A stretch of 25,889 bases of DNA from an uncultured Chlorobiaceae bacterium. GTDB lineage: Bacteria > Bacteroidota > Chlorobiia > Chlorobiales > Chlorobiaceae. Below are positions 23,374 through 25,889 of this stretch, piece after piece. The stretch lies in contig CAIYWF010000344.1 in NCBI GenBank assembly GCA_903929845.1, positions 1 to 25,889 of the forward strand, in the 5' to 3' direction. The position numbers and the translations under genes are program-made. Below the pieces are notes generated by a model, which saw only the letters and a list, made by a program, of their open reading frames with translations, made no database searches and was not told the origin of the DNA. The number at the start of each line of letters is the position of its first letter. The stretch's first letter is position 1.

Positions 23374-24876
23374 TTATTCGTGAAGATGCAACTGCTCGAC
23401 AAACTCTTCAGGGTCAATGTCCCATTTTTTGAGAAGATCTTTGGCTGACTCTGCATACTGTTTAGTTTCAGGAATTTTCTCCGTCAACGGCCACACAATG
23501 CGTAACACCTCAGTAGCAACGTCAAGCGACTTCTGCTTGTCAGGCACAGCGTCGTGGTAAAACCACCCAACATTAATGAGCGTCTTTGCCTCGGCGGGCA
23601 AATAGGTCTGAGGGTTCATTTGGGCAAGGTCGCGATAGATGCCCAATGTTTCACGGTAGCCCTGCTCCGCTCCGGCATAATCGTTCTGAGCTTTTTGCAA
23701 ATTCGCCAGATTGTTCAGCGTCCCTGCCACGTAGGGCAGATAAGTCTGCGGATTCGTTTTGGATAGGTCGCGATAGATAACCAACGCTTCACGGTAGCCC
23801 TGCTCCGCTCCAGCATAATCGTTCTTGTCTGATTGCAATACCGCGAGATTGTTCAGCTTCATGGCTAAACTCGGCAAATAGGTCTGCGGATTTTTTTTGG
23901 ATAGGTCGCGATAGATAACCAACGCTTCACGGTAGCCTTGCTCCGCTCCAGCATAATCGTTCTTGTCTGATTGCAATTTCGCCAGATTATTCAACGTCAT
24001 GGCTACATCCGTCAGATAAGTCTGGGGGTTCGTTCTTGCAAGGTCACGATAACTGTTCAGTACCTTTTCATATAAACCCAAAGCCTTTTCAATCTCACCA
24101 ACATACTCGAACACCTTGGCAACAATCGCACAGTTTGCCGGTTTCTCCAGATCAATGAACCCGTTATAGCGGTCCATCAGCTCTTGAATCAACTGCACTG
24201 TTCCCGAAATTTCAGTATAGACCAACAGAAGATCAAGTACAATCTCATTGGCAATAACCACCGGATCGCGCTGCTGTTGCTCTGCTTCATCAAGCTGCTG
24301 CTGCAAAAGCTTCATGCGGGCGTCAAGGTGGCTAATGTTGTCATTGGAGCGCACTGTCTCCTGCGCCACATAACGGCGGACAGTATTATCAGTATCAGTC
24401 GTTTCTGCGGCTTGCTCAAAATAGAGATTCGCGCCAACCCGCTGGCTGTAGAGATCAATGGCCTCATTGCTGATGCGCTGCAAGGTGCGGGTGCTGAGCC
24501 AAAAGAGTATGGGGATACCGAGTTCGGAAAGCGCCTCCCGGCCAAAATTGAGCTGGACAAGAAGATCGGGATTCTGAAAAAGAGCCGAATCAAGACCTGC
24601 AAAAATAAAACCACCAAGATTGGGAACGCTTTTCTTCAAGAAACGTAACTGTTCGAGCGGATGAACAGCGTCATCTCCCTTTTGCCAGGTGTGGACGTGC
24701 AAGGTTTTGCCTTTACCCTGCAAAAGGAATTGCAGGGTGCTGTTAACCTCTCTCTGTACAAGTTCATCATTGCACACCGCAAACAAAAAACCACTTCGAT
24801 ATGTCTTTAAAAAAAAACGCTCGGCAATTTTAAGGTTATCAGCATACTCATCAGAAGCAGAATTCATTCCAGTCAT
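23374..24876 (-). CDS. TPR-repeat protein with N-terminal STAND-like accessory domain
   Basis: 500 aa. Residues about 20-165 form an alpha/beta domain with no Walker A, ending ALSELGIPILFWLSTRTLQR, a pattern seen ahead of TPR arrays in many large bacterial signalling or defence-type proteins. A helical, Gln-rich stretch (about 190-215, KLLQQQLDEAEQQQRD) may be coiled coil. From N283 three copies of a 46-residue TPR-type unit begin NPQTYL (N283, N329, N375), with a fourth degenerate unit from N421. Start supported by GGAGG 7 nt before the ATG, inside the end of the ATPase gene; only 2 nt separate the genes. Predicted sensor or scaffold partner of that ATPase. Confidence 0.8.
   Translation of the reverse strand: MTGMNSASDEYADNLKIAERFFLKTYRSGFLFAVCNDELVQREVNSTLQFLLQGKGKTLHVHTWQKGDDAVHPLEQLRFLKKSVPNLGGFIFAGLDSALFQNPDLLVQLNFGREALSELGIPILFWLSTRTLQRISNEAIDLYSQRVGANLYFEQAAETTDTDNTVRRYVAQETVRSNDNISHLDARMKLLQQQLDEAEQQQRDPVVIANEIVLDLLLVYTEISGTVQLIQELMDRYNGFIDLEKPANCAIVAKVFEYVGEIEKALGLYEKVLNSYRDLARTNPQTYLTDVAMTLNNLAKLQSDKNDYAGAEQGYREALVIYRDLSKKNPQTYLPSLAMKLNNLAVLQSDKNDYAGAEQGYREALVIYRDLSKTNPQTYLPYVAGTLNNLANLQKAQNDYAGAEQGYRETLGIYRDLAQMNPQTYLPAEAKTLINVGWFYHDAVPDKQKSLDVATEVLRIVWPLTEKIPETKQYAESAKDLLKKWDIDPEEFVEQLHLHE
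23602..24031 (-). repeat. 138-bp tandem repeat encoding TPR units
   Basis: Three 138-bp units lie in phase with the reading frame. The stretch starting at 23761 and the one starting at 23899 are identical over about 79 bp except for a single C/T, while the third unit is more diverged. This points to recent unit duplication or gene conversion and likely copy-number variability. Confidence 0.85.
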
Positions 24877-24878
24877 AA

Positions 24879-25889
24879 CTACGCCTCCAACGTCAGCGGC
24901 ATTACCTCTTGAGGAAACCGTTCACACAAAATGGTTCGGACAACCGGATGCACATCGCACCACCCTTCATCATTGTAGCCAAGAATGCAAAGGTTTTGGC
25001 GTAAATCAAGCACAGCTTCAGTATTGTCGACCTTTTTTGTTTCGTTTAACGCAAGGGTTTTCAAGGTCTCATAATACTCCGCAACCGAAGTGATAACCTC
25101 ATTATTCACCCGTTTTTCGGCAATAGTATTCTCGTAATCGCGGCGAAGCCTGAAAAAGCTTTTGGTATAGTCCACTTTCGTTATCACCTCCCGCTCATTA
25201 TTCTGGGCGTTATCGGCGGCATTGCGAATCATGCGAAAAAGATCGCGCAGGCAACCCCCACTGATGTCAATAAAATCATACACAAGGGCAGGTGGTTCAA
25301 AGCAGGCGGCTCCTGTCCGGCGGGTTATAATCTCATACATGGCTTCACGTCCACGAAAAGGCTTTCCCTGCTTGTCGTGCACCTTGAGCATTGGCAGTTC
25401 AAAATCCTCGTCAAAATTTCCCTTGATCACCGTAGCCTTTGGATGGTGGCGCAAAGAGACAGGAAATGTAAAAATGACATGGGTTTGCAAGGTGCTGAGA
25501 ATATGGCTGTGGTTGAAAAACAGCTCTTCGGCCTTCTCAACACTCAATTTGTCGAGGTCTTCAATGATGATAATCAACCCTTTTTTACCACTCTCTGGCA
25601 GATGGCTTTTGATTTCACGAATCAAAGCATTGCAGTGGCTGATAAAATCTGACAAGCGGGGCTCGATATTTTCAATAATGGTTTTTTTGGTGGAGTAACT
25701 CGCATTGGCGGATGCCCTCATTTTAGCAAAAAAACGGGCGAAAAGCGGGGCACTTACCTTTACTTCTGCACCAGCTTCAAGCAAGGCATCTCCTGTCAAC
25801 TTCGTGATTTTCTCAATCTCAACGGAATGACTCCATTCGCTGACGCTTGCAAATAATTGCGGGTTAATACGGATGTTGTACTTGTCAAC
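24879..25889 (-). CDS. P-loop/AAA-type ATPase, 5' end beyond the window
   Basis: 336 residues are visible. The frame stays open to the right edge (VDKYNIRINPQLFASVSEW...), so the true start lies outside; the internal TTG at 25799 is not a likely start. A hydrophobic strand with acidic end, GLIIIIEDLDKLS, is a clear Walker B. IFTFPVSLRHH fits a sensor strand, and the C-terminal part with DVHPVVRTILCERF resembles a winged-helix tail. Walker A should lie upstream of the window. Related in style to ORC/Cdc6-like and KAP-type ATPases. Coupled to the TPR gene. Role unknown; defence or stress signalling is a reasonable guess. Confidence 0.75.
   Translation of the reverse strand, partial: VDKYNIRINPQLFASVSEWSHSVEIEKITKLTGDALLEAGAEVKVSAPLFARFFAKMRASANASYSTKKTIIENIEPRLSDFISHCNALIREIKSHLPESGKKGLIIIIEDLDKLSVEKAEELFFNHSHILSTLQTHVIFTFPVSLRHHPKATVIKGNFDEDFELPMLKVHDKQGKPFRGREAMYEIITRRTGAACFEPPALVYDFIDISGGCLRDLFRMIRNAADNAQNNEREVITKVDYTKSFFRLRRDYENTIAEKRVNNEVITSVAEYYETLKTLALNETKKVDNTEAVLDLRQNLCILGYNDEGWCDVHPVVRTILCERFPQEVMPLTLEA

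Noticed and set aside
23602..24031. CRISPR-like array because of regularly spaced repeats
   Set aside because: Units are 138 bp, contiguous, in frame and encode TPR helices; there are no spacers and no cas genes.
24184..24648. 154-codon plus-strand frame opposite the TPR gene
   Set aside because: Overlaps the N-terminal domain and helical region of the TPR protein on the other strand; no motif or ribosome-binding site.
25799..25799. TTG as the start of the right-edge ATPase
   Set aside because: The frame stays open with plausible protein sequence to the end of the window and the Walker A motif is missing downstream, so the start must be outside.

Overview
The window looks like chromosome of a green sulfur bacterium (Chlorobium/Pelodictyon type). 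This rests on the family resemblance and layout of the right-hand housekeeping genes (DUF4293 membrane protein, PdxA, then FtsE) and on an overall anaerobic flavour: oxygen-sensitive FeS reductases, a radical SAM protein, and a sulfhydrylase that fixes free sulfide. No photosynthesis gene or rRNA is present, so the taxonomic call is moderate. The left two thirds (about 1-16,000) is visibly AT-richer than the housekeeping stretch at 16,000-23,200, which suggests an accessory or acquired block.

From right to left, in the direction most genes are transcribed: (1) 23,374-25,889, minus strand: a two-gene module of a P-loop ATPase (its 5' end lies outside the window) and a TPR protein. (2) 21,030-23,208, plus strand: DUF4293 protein, pdxA and ftsE, tightly packed. 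(3) 16,036-20,821, minus strand: an APC amino-acid/amine permease, a class III aminotransferase, an AhpD-fold protein and O-acetylhomoserine sulfhydrylase. (4) 5,600-15,646, minus strand: a ten-gene transport operon with two complete NitT/TauT-type permease/ATPase pairs, two paralogous lipoprotein binding proteins and a heterodimeric ABC exporter in the middle, ending with an HMA-fold protein that lacks CxxC and a TatD-associated-type radical SAM protein. (5) 259-5,183, minus strand: a low-potential reductase operon of the 2-hydroxyacyl-CoA dehydratase / benzoyl-CoA reductase / double-cubane superfamily: one ATP-hydrolysing activator and three catalytic-type subunits in the order alpha', beta, alpha. 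The two alpha subunits are about 88% identical.

The most interesting observation is that regions 4 and 5 each begin with the same kind of upstream region. A 35-bp element (32/35 identical), a 29-bp block (24/29 identical) and a hairpin with related stem and loop occur in the same order ahead of both operons. This ties the transporter operon and the reductase operon into one predicted regulon. I infer a dedicated import-and-reduce system: periplasmic capture of one or two related small molecules, ABC import, and ATP-driven low-potential reduction or elimination, with an accessory exporter and maturation-type proteins. The substrate cannot be read from sequence. No CoA ligase or CoA transferase is present, which leaves room for a non-CoA substrate, as proposed for double-cubane-cluster proteins.
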